A stretch of 28,660 nt of DNA from Deltaproteobacteria bacterium (GTDB lineage Bacteria; Desulfobacterota; Binatia; UBA9968): assembly GCA_016183145.1 (NCBI GenBank), contig JACPFE010000200.1, positions 1 to 28,660 of the forward strand, written 5' to 3'. The position numbers were made by a program, and so were the translations under genes. This document shows, one piece after another, positions 15,101 to 22,607 of the stretch. Under the pieces are notes generated by a model. It worked only from the letters and a program-made list of their open reading frames with translations. It had not been told where the DNA came from and made no database searches. Each line of letters opens with the position of its first letter. Position 1 is the stretch's first letter.

Positions 15101-16428
15101 CTAGGTTCGAGCCAGCCGGTGCGGATACACCGGAAACTGCTTGCATAGCGCGCCGACCTCCTCGGCAATACCCCGCAGGGCAACGTCGTCGCCCACATGA
15201 TTGAGAGCGACTGCTTGCATAGCCCGCCGACCTCCTCGGCAATACCCCGCAGGGCAACGTCGTCGCCCACATGATTGAGAGCGCGCGCGATCAGATCGCC
15301 GATCGCCGCCATTTCCTTTTCTTTCATGCCCCTGCTGGTAACGGCAGGCGTGCCGATGCGGATGCCGCTGGTGACGAACGGCGAGCGCGTGTCGAAAGGC
15401 ACCGCGTTCTTGTTCACGGTGATGCGGGCCTTATCGAGGGTCTCTTGCGCAACCTTGCCCGTCAATTCCGATTGGCGCAAATCGACCAGCATCAAATGAT
15501 TATCGGTGCCGCTGGAAGTCAGGCGAAACCCTTGAGCCATCAACGTCTGCGCGAGGGTCTGGGCATTCTTCACGATCTGCTGCTGATAAAGTTTAAAGTC
15601 CGGGCTCAGAGCTTCTTTGAGGGCGACCGCTTTGGCGGCGATGACGTGCATGAGCGGTCCACCCTGCAGCCCCGGAAAGACCTTGCTGTCGATGGTCTTG
15701 GCATGCTCGGCGCGGCACAGAATCATGCCGCCGCGCGGCCCGCGCAAGGTTTTATGGGTGGTCGTGGTGACAAAATCGGCGTAAGGCACCGGGCTCGGAT
15801 GGAGTCCCGCGGCGACCAGCCCGGCGATATGGGCCATGTCTACCATTAGGTAAGCGCCGATCTCATCCGCGATCTTGCGAAAACGCGCATAATCGATGAC
15901 GCGCGGATAGGCGCTGGCGCCGGCGATAATCAGACGCGGGCGATGCTCTGTGGCGAGTCTTTCGACCTCGTCGTAATCGAGAGTTTCGCTCTTCTCAGAA
16001 ACGCCGTAAGGAATCACCCGGTACAAGAGGCCGGAAAAGTTCACGGGACTGCCCATAGAGAGATGGCCGCCGTGGGCGAGGTTCATGCCGAGATAGGAAT
16101 CTCCCGGCTTCAGCACGGAAAGATACACCGTCATGTTCGCCTGGGTGCCGGAATGGGGTTGCACGTTGGCGTGATCGGCGCCGAACAATTCCTTGGCGCG
16201 GCCGATTGCCAAGGACTCCACTACGTCGACGAACTCGCAACCGCCGTAATAGCGCTTTCCAGGGTAGCCTTCGGCGTACTTGTTGGTCATCACGCAGCCC
16301 TGGGCTTCCAGCACCGCCTCGCTCACGACATTTTCCGAGGCGATGAGCTCGAGATTACGCTCGAGCCGCTGAGTTTCCTTTTCAATCGCCGCAAAGACCT
16401 CCGCATCCGTTTGTTGCAAAAAAGACAT
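15091..16428 (-). CDS. glyA: Serine hydroxymethyltransferase with rewritten C-terminus
   Basis: The 445-residue PLP enzyme interconverts serine and glycine and supplies methylene-THF. Core motifs are intact: ASENVVSEAV, NKYAEGYPGKRYYGG, the PLP lysine in TTTTHKTLRGPRGG, and VTSGIRIGTPAVTSRG. After LCKQ the frame leaves the family pattern because a 74-bp segment is tandemly duplicated. The normal ending, FPVYPHRLART followed by a stop at 15101-15103, is still encoded in another frame in the second copy. Instead about 39 unrelated residues (SLSIMWATTL...) are read. The catalytic core should fold; the effect of the new tail is unknown. Confidence 0.95.
   Translation of the reverse strand: MSFLQQTDAEVFAAIEKETQRLERNLELIASENVVSEAVLEAQGCVMTNKYAEGYPGKRYYGGCEFVDVVESLAIGRAKELFGADHANVQPHSGTQANMTVYLSVLKPGDSYLGMNLAHGGHLSMGSPVNFSGLLYRVIPYGVSEKSETLDYDEVERLATEHRPRLIIAGASAYPRVIDYARFRKIADEIGAYLMVDMAHIAGLVAAGLHPSPVPYADFVTTTTHKTLRGPRGGMILCRAEHAKTIDSKVFPGLQGGPLMHVIAAKAVALKEALSPDFKLYQQQIVKNAQTLAQTLMAQGFRLTSSGTDNHLMLVDLRQSELTGKVAQETLDKARITVNKNAVPFDTRSPFVTSGIRIGTPAVTSRGMKEKEMAAIGDLIARALNHVGDDVALRGIAEEVGGLCKQSLSIMWATTLPCGVLPRRSARYASSFRCIRTGWLEPSRG
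15136..15283. repeat. 74-bp tandem duplication inside the 3' end of glyA
   Basis: Segments 15136-15209 and 15210-15283 are identical except for one base (G15150 versus C15224). The unit length is not a multiple of three, so the duplication changes the glyA frame. Confidence 0.95.
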
Positions 16429-16445
16429 GGGTTTCCTTCGCTTGT

Positions 16446-17054
16446 TTATTTCTTTTCCTGACCGTGGAGCCCCCCAGGCAAGCCCGGGACCCCACTTCCA
16501 AGGTCCTTCGACTCGCTTCGCTCGCTCAGGACGACCCCTCGATTGTCAGGCGCAATCCCGAGCGAGCGCTCCCGGACCATGGCGGGAGCCCGAGTCGAGG
16601 GGTCGATTTGAATCCCCAGGTCGCGCTCGACTTGGCAGATCTTATCGACGCGCCGCTGGTGGCGGCCGCCGGCGAACGGTGTCGCCAACCAAATCTCTAA
16701 AATTTGTTTCGCCAAGAACTGCTCAGTTTTCGCCCCGCTAAGCACAAGAATGTTGGCATTGTTATGTTCGCGGCTCGAACGGGCGGCGTCCAGATCCTGA
16801 ACCAGCGCGGCGCGCACGGCGGGAAATTTATTAGCCAAAATCGACATGCCGATGCCGCTGGTGCAAACCAGCACGCCCCGCTCGGCTTCCCCCGACGAAA
16901 CCCGCAACGAAACCTCGCGACCGAAATCCGGGTAGTCCACCGACGCCTTGCCCTGAGTGCCGAAATCTTGAACTTCGACTCCCATGGCGCGCAGCACTCC
17001 GACCAGATAATCTTTAAGCTCCACACCGCCGTGGTCGCTGCCGATGGCGATCAT
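16446..17054 (-). CDS. rpiB: Ribose-5-phosphate isomerase B with repeat-derived C-terminal extension
   Basis: The enzyme interconverts ribose-5-P and ribulose-5-P, the latter being the substrate for the RibB reaction. The family core fills about residues 1-150: IGSDHGGVELK, the phosphate loop CTSGIGMSILANK with catalytic Cys, HNNANILVLSG, and GGRHQRRVDKI. Typical RpiB ends there. Here the frame runs on for about 50 more codons through a dispersed repeat whose translation includes LSERSESKD. The ATG has GAGGA upstream. It lies 17 bp before glyA and after a terminator-like hairpin that separates it from acpP. Confidence 0.93.
   Translation of the reverse strand: MIAIGSDHGGVELKDYLVGVLRAMGVEVQDFGTQGKASVDYPDFGREVSLRVSSGEAERGVLVCTSGIGMSILANKFPAVRAALVQDLDAARSSREHNNANILVLSGAKTEQFLAKQILEIWLATPFAGGRHQRRVDKICQVERDLGIQIDPSTRAPAMVRERSLGIAPDNRGVVLSERSESKDLGSGVPGLPGGLHGQEKK
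16502..16606. repeat. Dispersed repeat with internal inverted arms at the 3' end of rpiB
   Basis: TCGACTCG (16509-16516) faces CGAGTCGA (16591-16598), and ACCCCTCGA faces TCGAGGGGT. Between them is a further hairpin, GCTCCCG/CGGGAGC. The left part is the widely seen CTTCGACTCGCTTCGCTCG-type intergenic repeat. Confidence 0.7.
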
Positions 17055-17112
17055 AAAGTCCTCGCGCCGGTCAAGCTCTCAGCGCCGAAGCGTTCCCCGC
17101 GAGCGATAAAGA

Positions 17113-17156
17113 AAATCGCAGAAGGGTGGGTGTCCGACCCACAACTCCTGCGATTT
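17113..17156 (-). terminator. Hairpin terminator after acpP
   Basis: A 9-bp outer stem (AAATCGCAG/CTGCGATTT) and an inner stem (GTGGGT/ACCCAC) form a stable hairpin. On the minus strand it is followed by a TTTCTTTAT tract. It lies in the 175-bp gap between acpP and rpiB, where fabF often sits in related genomes. It would end or attenuate the fatty-acid gene transcript. Confidence 0.65.
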
Positions 17157-17229
17157 CCGGTTGAAGTTTCCGTGATCCTTGCGGGCGATCACCGAGCCCT
17201 ACGCTGGGTTCATCGCGCCTGCCGCGATT

Positions 17230-17466
17230 TCAGCGGTGACTCTCGATATAGGTGATGACATCCTGAACGGTTTTAATTTTTTCCGCATCCTCGTCGGAAA
17301 TCTCCATTTCGTACTCTTCTTCTAGAGCCATCACCAATTCCACGATGTCGAGAGAATCCGCCCCCAAATCTTCGATAAAGGATGCTTCGGGAGTCACTTC
17401 TTCATCGCTCACCCCTAGTTGTTCGCACACAATTTCTTTGACCCTGGCCTGCACGGATGATGCCAT
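17230..17466 (-). CDS. acpP: Acyl carrier protein
   Basis: The 78-residue acidic helical carrier holds growing acyl chains on phosphopantetheine. The DSL motif is present, with attachment Ser38 (EDLGADSLDIVELVM). Length and acidity match. Translation should be strong: GAGGAGGTGAGA precedes the ATG. It follows fabG by 28 bp and is the last gene before the terminator-like hairpin. Confidence 0.97.
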   Translation of the reverse strand: MASSVQARVKEIVCEQLGVSDEEVTPEASFIEDLGADSLDIVELVMALEEEYEMEISDEDAEKIKTVQDVITYIESHR

Positions 17467-17494
17467 CGTATCTCACCTCCTCAGTTCGATTTCC

Positions 17495-18238
17495 CTACAT
17501 GTATTGTCCGCCGTTAACACTCACAACCTGTCCGGTAATATACCCGGCCCCCGCCCCCGCGAGAAACGCCACCAGCTCAGCGACCTCATCGCCGGCGCCG
17601 AAACGGCCGAGCGGTATCGATCGGCGATATTCCTCCTGAACCTTCGCCGGCAACCTGGCCGTCATGTCGGTTTCAATGAATCCGGGAGCTACAGCATTTA
17701 CGGTGATCGTCCGGGTGGCCAGCTCTTTGGCCATGGCCTTGGTAAAGCCGATGACGCCCGCCTTCGTGGCGGCGTATAGCGATTGACCGGCATTCCCCGC
17801 CTGTCCCACCACCGACGTCATATTGATGATCCGCCCGTAGCGCTGGCGAACCATGAACCGGGACACCGCCTTGGTGCACAGTATCGTGCCCTTGAGGTTG
17901 GTTCCAACGACTTGCTCCCAATCTTCCGGCTTCATGCGCAGCAACAGAGTATCCGCGGTGATCCCGGCATTGTTGACCAGAATATCAATTTTATTATGCC
18001 GGTCAACGATTTTTTTCACCGCTTCTTCGACCTGCTGCTCGTCGGCAACGTCGAAGGGGCTCAATTCGCCGCTTCCTCCCAGAGCTACGAGTTCCTTTAA
18101 CGATTCTTCAGCCGCCTCTTGGTTACCGCGATAATTGATGACGACAAACGCCCCAAGCCGTCCAAGCTTATAGACAATTGCCCGGCCGATCCCCCGGCTG
18201 CCCCCGGTCACCAACGCGACTCGTCCTTCGAGGCTCAA
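17495..18238 (-). CDS. fabG: 3-oxoacyl-[acyl-carrier-protein] reductase
   Basis: The 247-residue short-chain dehydrogenase reduces beta-ketoacyl-ACP with NADPH. It has the TGGSRGIG cofactor loop (11-18), NNAG (89-92), and catalytic residues Asn114, Ser142, Tyr155 and Lys159 in YAATK. ETDMTARLP follows as in FabG. The start is TTG, with AAGGG overlapping the fabD stop, so it is coupled to fabD. Confidence 0.96.
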   Translation of the reverse strand: MSLEGRVALVTGGSRGIGRAIVYKLGRLGAFVVINYRGNQEAAEESLKELVALGGSGELSPFDVADEQQVEEAVKKIVDRHNKIDILVNNAGITADTLLLRMKPEDWEQVVGTNLKGTILCTKAVSRFMVRQRYGRIINMTSVVGQAGNAGQSLYAATKAGVIGFTKAMAKELATRTITVNAVAPGFIETDMTARLPAKVQEEYRRSIPLGRFGAGDEVAELVAFLAGAGAGYITGQVVSVNGGQYM

Positions 18239-18242
18239 TCCC

Positions 18243-19181
18243 TTAGCCCGCCTTCACTCTAGTAAGGTCTTCGGGGGTTTCAAAGTTATCGACCGCCAAC
18301 TGCGGGACGATGCGCTTGATCAATCCCTTTAATACCTTACCAGGACCGATTTCCAGCGCGCGCCGGCAGCCCAAGGCGTCCAGCTTGCGCACCGACTCCT
18401 CCCAGCGGACCGGACGCACGGCCTGGTCGGTCAAAAGCGATTTCACGCGGCCCTGTTCCAGATTCACCTCGGCTTCGACGTTCGTGACCACACCGACTGT
18501 AAATGGGTGCACCTCGACCTCGCTCAAGATTTTTTTCAACCCCTCGGCGGCGGGACGCATCAACTCGCAATGAAAGGGGGCGCTGACGGGCAAATCCATC
18601 ACTCTCTTGGCGCCGCGTTTTTCAGCCAGCGCCTTAGCGCGGGCAACAGCGTATTTGGCGCCGGCGATGACGATCTGCCCACCCCCGTTGTAATTTGCCG
18701 GCGCCACCACCTCCCCACCGCTCGCCTCTTCACAGAGCGCGGCGACCGCGTCCGCTGCCAAACCCAGAACGACGGCCATAGCCCCCTTGCCTTCCGGAAC
18801 TGCCGCTTGCATCAAGCGCCCGCGCTCCCGTACAACTCTCACCGCGTCGCGAAAACTCAGCGCGCCCGCGCACACCAGCGCGCTATACTCGCCGAGGCTA
18901 TGCCCCGCCACGAAATTCGGTCGCAGCGCGGTCTCTGACTCCAGAACACGCAATGCGGCGACGGACGTGGTCAGGATGGCGGGCTGGGTATGCTCGGTGA
19001 GCTTGAGGTCCGCTTCCGGACCGGCGAAGCAAAGATCACTCAGCGAAAACCCGAGGGCCTCGTCGGCCTTCGAAAAAACCTGTTTCGCGGCTGCAAACTG
19101 TGCGCACAGTTCTTTCCCCATGCCGACGTACTGGGAACCCTGACCGGGAAAAACAAACGCAACTGCGCCGCTTGACGCCAC
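18243..19181 (-). CDS. fabD: Malonyl-CoA:ACP transacylase
   Basis: The 312-residue enzyme loads malonyl groups on ACP. It has FPGQGSQYVGMG at the N-terminus, the nucleophile Ser95 in GHSLGEYSAL, a conserved Arg in RERGRLMQ, the partner His in APFHCELM near residue 200, and EIGPGKVLKGLIKR at the end. The GTG start has AAAGGA upstream. It lies between plsX and fabG. fabH, which often stands between plsX and fabD, is missing. Confidence 0.97.
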   Translation of the reverse strand: MASSGAVAFVFPGQGSQYVGMGKELCAQFAAAKQVFSKADEALGFSLSDLCFAGPEADLKLTEHTQPAILTTSVAALRVLESETALRPNFVAGHSLGEYSALVCAGALSFRDAVRVVRERGRLMQAAVPEGKGAMAVVLGLAADAVAALCEEASGGEVVAPANYNGGGQIVIAGAKYAVARAKALAEKRGAKRVMDLPVSAPFHCELMRPAAEGLKKILSEVEVHPFTVGVVTNVEAEVNLEQGRVKSLLTDQAVRPVRWEESVRKLDALGCRRALEIGPGKVLKGLIKRIVPQLAVDNFETPEDLTRVKAG

Positions 19182-19212
19182 CTTCTCAGTCCTTTCTCTT
19201 GGATTCTATGTC

Positions 19213-20277
19213 TTACTTCTCGCCTAACGTTTCGATTTTCGACTTGAGCCGCCGCCATATTTTGCGCGGCAAGCCGTCCACGGCTTCGCCGCCCATTTCA
19301 CCGAGGACATCGACGATATGGCGGTTGACGTCTTGCTCTACCTCGTCTCTGGCGGCGCGAATCGCGTTCTTGATCGCGCGCGGGTTGGAGCCGCCATGGG
19401 CGATAATGCCGACGCCGTCCAAGCCGATCAAAGGCGCGCCGCCGTATTCGGCGTAGTCCAGGCGGCGGTAAGCCTCGCGCAAAGCGCTGCGGGCCAGGAG
19501 ATAACCAAGACGACTGGTAAGGTTTTTTTCAAAAGCGCTCTTCAGCACTTCGCCGGCGAAGCTCGCCGCCCCTTCCATAGTCTTGAGCGCCACGTTGCCA
19601 GTAAAACCGTCGCAAACGATCACGTCGACTCGGCCGTTGAAGATGTCCCGCCCTTCGACGTAGCCAATGTAGTTGAGCGCGGTGGCCGACAACTGCTCGC
19701 TCGCCGCCCGCGTCAGCTCGTTGCCTTTACCGTCTTCCTCGCCATTGCTGAGCACGCCGATGCGCGGCTCCTTGATTCCCAAGATCCGCTCGGCGTAGAT
19801 CGAGCCCATCAAACCGAACTGCACCAGATGGCCCGGCTTGCAGTCGACATTGGCGCCCGCGTCGATGATCACCGTGGCTTTGGTGATGCTGGGCACGACG
19901 ATGAGAATGGCCGGCCGCGCCACCTCGGAGAGCGTTCCCATGACGAACATCCCGGTCGCCATCATGGCGCCGGAATTCCCCGCGCTGACCACCGCCTCGA
20001 CCTCGCCGCGCTTCATCATTTCGAAGGCGACTTTCATCGAGGAGTCCTTTTTCCGCAGCGCGCTGCTCGGCGATTCGTGCATTGTTACGACCTGGGAAGC
20101 CGCAGCCACCTCGACGGCGCTCGTACGGGGATGGCGCGCCAGCTCCCGCTCCACCGCTTCCTTTTCACCGACTAGAACAATCCCGACGCCAAGCTCGTGG
20201 GCCGCCAGCAGCGCCCCATCCACCACGACTCTCGGGGCATGGTCCCCGCCCATCGCGTCAACGGCGATCTTAGGCAT
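19213..20277 (-). CDS. plsX: Phosphate acyltransferase PlsX
   Basis: The 354-residue peripheral membrane enzyme converts acyl-ACP to acyl-phosphate for phospholipid synthesis. Diagnostic segments are IAVDAMGGDHAP at the N-terminus, VVSAGNSGAMMA, IDAGANVDCKP, SNGEEDGKGNEL, VDVIVCDGFTGNVALKTMEG and the late YGGAPLIGLDGVGIIAHGGS. The ATG has no strong ribosome site. It follows rpmF by 18 bp, as in the classic rpmF-plsX-fab cluster. Confidence 0.97.
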   Translation of the reverse strand: MPKIAVDAMGGDHAPRVVVDGALLAAHELGVGIVLVGEKEAVERELARHPRTSAVEVAAASQVVTMHESPSSALRKKDSSMKVAFEMMKRGEVEAVVSAGNSGAMMATGMFVMGTLSEVARPAILIVVPSITKATVIIDAGANVDCKPGHLVQFGLMGSIYAERILGIKEPRIGVLSNGEEDGKGNELTRAASEQLSATALNYIGYVEGRDIFNGRVDVIVCDGFTGNVALKTMEGAASFAGEVLKSAFEKNLTSRLGYLLARSALREAYRRLDYAEYGGAPLIGLDGVGIIAHGGSNPRAIKNAIRAARDEVEQDVNRHIVDVLGEMGGEAVDGLPRKIWRRLKSKIETLGEK

Positions 20278-20295
20278 ACGCGAAAGAAAAACGCT

Positions 20296-20478
20296 TTAGC
20301 TCTCTGCGATTTTGAGCGCGGCGCGGCCGCGGTAATAACCGCACTTGGAACAAGCGCGGTGCGGCAGAACCGTTTCGCCGCAATGGGCGCAGCTGCTCCA
20401 CTGCGGTGTAGTAAGCGCGTCGTGGGCGCGCCGTTGGTTTTTGACTCTCTTGGAAGTGCGTCTTTTCGGTACCGGCAT
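20296..20478 (-). CDS. rpmF: 50S ribosomal protein L32
   Basis: The 60-residue basic ribosomal protein begins MPVPKRRTSK, the invariant family start, which fixes the ATG against a much longer open frame. A zinc-ribbon C-terminal half has Cys-x2-Cys twice (CAHCG...CSKCGYYRG), so it is the zinc-binding form. It lies 62 bp after the DUF177 gene and starts the lipid-synthesis part of the operon. Confidence 0.97.
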   Translation of the reverse strand: MPVPKRRTSKRVKNQRRAHDALTTPQWSSCAHCGETVLPHRACSKCGYYRGRAALKIAES

Positions 20479-20540
20479 AGTGCTGTCCTGTCTTTCCCTG
20501 CCCAGCGGCGGCAGATGCAAATCGTCTTTAAATCGGCAAA

Positions 20541-21077
20541 TCAGCGACCGACTTTGAGCGTGCGAAAGAGCGCCATCCGTGGATCGCCTGTGGTAGCGGA
20601 GCAAGCGCACGCCTCACGGTTGAGGTCGGCGCCGCAGCCCCCGCAGAGCCCGCGGCAGTCTTCGGCGCAGAGCGGCCGCGTCGGCAGCGCGAGCATGACC
20701 TGTTCCATGATCAGCGGCGAGAGATCGATTTCTTCGGTCGAATAGAAGCTCAAACCCAGATCCCCACGGCTCAGCTCCTCGGCGCCGCGCGCGGGTGTCG
20801 CCGGATCAGGAATCAGCACAAACTCGAATTGGCGATCCATTTTAAGCGAAAAGTCCTTCAGGCAGCGGCTGCAGCTCGCCCCGATGCTGCCCTCAAATCG
20901 CCCGTGAAAGAAAAGCTCCTTTCCCGAGCGGTAATACACCAAGACGACATGCAAAGACGGCGGAAAGCGAAAATCCCGTGCGCTCCCCTTGGCGTAAATC
21001 TCGTTCAACTCCTCAATGCGTTCGGAGAAACTGATCTCTTTAGGTGACTGAGGAATATCGTCGACGGGGATTTTCAT
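20541..21077 (-). CDS. DUF177/YceD family protein
   Basis: The 178-residue protein of the YceD family is nearly always encoded beside rpmF; a role in 23S rRNA/ribosome assembly has been proposed. Conserved CSRCLKDF is near residue 71. The C-terminal Cys-rich motif (CAEDCRGLCGGCGADLN...CAC...DPR) resembles a zinc site, and the ending MALFRTLK is typical. It is the first gene after the promoter at 21.1 kb and so heads the housekeeping run. Confidence 0.93.
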   Translation of the reverse strand: MKIPVDDIPQSPKEISFSERIEELNEIYAKGSARDFRFPPSLHVVLVYYRSGKELFFHGRFEGSIGASCSRCLKDFSLKMDRQFEFVLIPDPATPARGAEELSRGDLGLSFYSTEEIDLSPLIMEQVMLALPTRPLCAEDCRGLCGGCGADLNREACACSATTGDPRMALFRTLKVGR

Positions 21078-21108
21078 CGGCGCGGGAACCGGCCGTTTAG
21101 TGCCTATG

Positions 21109-21136
21109 AATATAGATGAATCGTCCCTATTGTCAA
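21109..21136 (-). promoter_or_regulatory. Sigma70 promoter of the DUF177-rpmF-plsX-fab operon
   Basis: On the minus strand, TTGACA and TATATT are 16 nt apart, near consensus. The predicted start is about 24 nt upstream of the first ATG. Confidence 0.85.
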
Positions 21137-21307
21137 GCCGGAGGAAAAATTCCCGGGTCTGAAAAGCGCGTGTTTAATTCATCACTTCCACGTTGTGTGA
21201 CCAAGCCACGCAAGATCGGACCGACACCGGCTGCGCGGTTACCGACGACGATGCGAAGACTCTTTCTAACCTCTAACATTCATGGTCCTATGTAAGGCGA
21301 CAATACA

Positions 21308-21514
21308 GGCCGAGGGGTGAAGCCTGAAGGGAGAAGGCACTCGGACGTAAAGTTGCGTTGACTTGTATGCTGCATGGGCACGCTGTTACTTGTTTCCACT
21401 GCCGTTTGCTCAAGACGAGCGGTTCGCAATCCACTTCAAAGCACAGGTCCATTTCCGCCGGAGGCGGATCAGCCTCAGGCTGAGCCTTCTCCTGGAAGGA
21501 TTTACTCCTCGGCC
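21308..21514 (+). ncRNA. Candidate structured RNA (about 207 nt) upstream of the radical SAM gene
   Basis: The ends pair over 14 bp: GGCCGAGGGGTGAA (21308-21321) with TTTACTCCTCGGCC (21501-21514). A symmetric 8x8 internal loop follows, then a perfect 9-bp helix, GGAGAAGGC (21330-21338) with GCCTTCTCC (21484-21492). Two G-U pairs in the outer helix become mismatches on the other strand, which favours a plus-strand RNA. Inside are at least three hairpins (GCTC/GAGC near 21410, then at 21454-21468 and 21469-21483). The stretch has no convincing gene. I cannot match it to 6S RNA, SRP RNA, tmRNA or a known riboswitch from sequence alone. A degenerate mobile inverted repeat is the main alternative. 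Confidence 0.45.
21454..21483. repeat. Two adjacent perfect small hairpins
   Basis: TCCGCC-GGA-GGCGGA is followed at once by TCAGCC-TCA-GGCTGA, each a 6-bp stem with a 3-nt loop. They lie within the candidate structured RNA and also resemble small REP-like palindromes. Confidence 0.8.
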
Positions 21515-21539
21515 CCTCTCGCCATGAATAACGCGGTCG

Positions 21540-21576
21540 AGCCCGCGCGTCGCTTGAGTATTCACGGGCTTTTTGT
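21540..21576 (+). terminator. Possible terminator/attenuator before the radical SAM gene
   Basis: AGCCCG and CGGGCT (6 bp) flank a 19-nt loop and are followed by TTTTTGTT. The long loop makes it weak. It would end the candidate RNA, or attenuate the radical SAM gene that starts 24 nt later. Confidence 0.4.
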
Positions 21577-21599
21577 TAACCATTTTTTTGGTCTCACGC

Positions 21600-22607
21600 A
21601 TGAACTTTCCCGTTTCGTTGCAGAAAAGCTGGCACGGCAAACGCTTTAACTCTTACAATCGCGTCTTGAAAGACATCTTTGGCGCACGGGTTTATAAGAT
21701 CGGCCTGCGCATGGACTTTACCTGCCCCAACCGGGACGGCAAGGTCGCAGTGGGCGGCTGCATCTACTGCAATAACGCCAGCCACACGCCCCAGGACTAC
21801 CGCTCCCGCGCCACGGTGACCGAGCAATTGGAACAGGGCGCGGCGGCGCTCAAAATGCGGCATCGCGCCGATCGCTACATCGCCTATTTCCAGAGCTACA
21901 CGAACACCTACGACTCAGTGACAAAGCTCGAAAGCCTCTATCGCGAGGCGCTCGCCTTTCCCGGAGTGGTCGGCCTCGCCATCGCGACGCGCCCCGATTG
22001 CGTCGACGATGAAGTGCTCGATCTGCTACAAGACCTGTCACAGCGCAGCTATTTTTGGCTGGAGCTTGGATTGGAATCGATGCACGACCGAACGCTGCAA
22101 TGGGTCAACCGCGGCCATGGGCTGCGGGAATTCATCGACGCCGTCGAGCGCGCGAAACGCCGTCAGTTGCGCGTATGCGCCCATCTGATCCTCGGCTTTC
22201 CGGGCGAAAGCCGCAACGACATGCTTGAGACGACAAATTTGCTCAACCGTCTCGCCATCGACGGCGTCAAGCTGCACAACCTGCACGTCATCAAGAACAC
22301 CGTCCTGGAAAAATATTACAATTCGGGTACTCTTACACTCTTGAGCCGGCACGAATACGTTTCCCTGGTCGCCGATTTTCTGGAAAGATTGAATCCGGAA
22401 ATGATCGTGCACCGCCTCACCGGCGAGACCTACCGGGCGATTACGGTCGCGCCGGATTGGTCGGTTGACAAGATCGGCGTGCACAACGCGATTTTCAAGG
22501 AGCTCGATCAACGCGACACTTGGCAAGGCCGTCTGTATCGAGTAGATGATAAAGGTGAACGCAGCGGTGCGGCGATCTCTGATTGCCTCCAAGGAGCACC
22601 CCAGTGA
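21600..22607 (+). CDS. YhcC-type radical SAM protein (TIGR01212 family)
   Basis: The 335-residue protein is of the YhcC/TIGR01212 radical SAM family. Its substrate is not established. The [4Fe-4S] cluster ligands are Cys42, Cys54 and Cys57 (TCPNRDG...GGCIYCNN), the unusual long-spaced motif of this family. It begins with the family pattern WHGKRFNSYNRVLKDIFGARVYKI. Later segments ARPDC, LELGLES, HLILGFPGES and KLHNLHVIKNT are also typical. I chose the ATG giving MNFPVSLQKSWHG because upstream codons fall in the hairpin region; no ribosome site is visible. Its stop overlaps the start of the next gene (GTGA), so the two are coupled. Confidence 0.93.
   Translation: MNFPVSLQKSWHGKRFNSYNRVLKDIFGARVYKIGLRMDFTCPNRDGKVAVGGCIYCNNASHTPQDYRSRATVTEQLEQGAAALKMRHRADRYIAYFQSYTNTYDSVTKLESLYREALAFPGVVGLAIATRPDCVDDEVLDLLQDLSQRSYFWLELGLESMHDRTLQWVNRGHGLREFIDAVERAKRRQLRVCAHLILGFPGESRNDMLETTNLLNRLAIDGVKLHNLHVIKNTVLEKYYNSGTLTLLSRHEYVSLVADFLERLNPEMIVHRLTGETYRAITVAPDWSVDKIGVHNAIFKELDQRDTWQGRLYRVDDKGERSGAAISDCLQGAPQ

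Noticed and set aside
21308..21514. Cobalamin riboswitch, SRP RNA, tmRNA or RNase P RNA
   Set aside because: The conserved cores of these RNAs are not visible; only the nested helices support a structured RNA, so no family name is given.
21374..21649. Plus-strand open frame before the radical SAM gene
   Set aside because: It reads through hairpins and the terminator-like stem and overlaps the radical SAM start; no family features.
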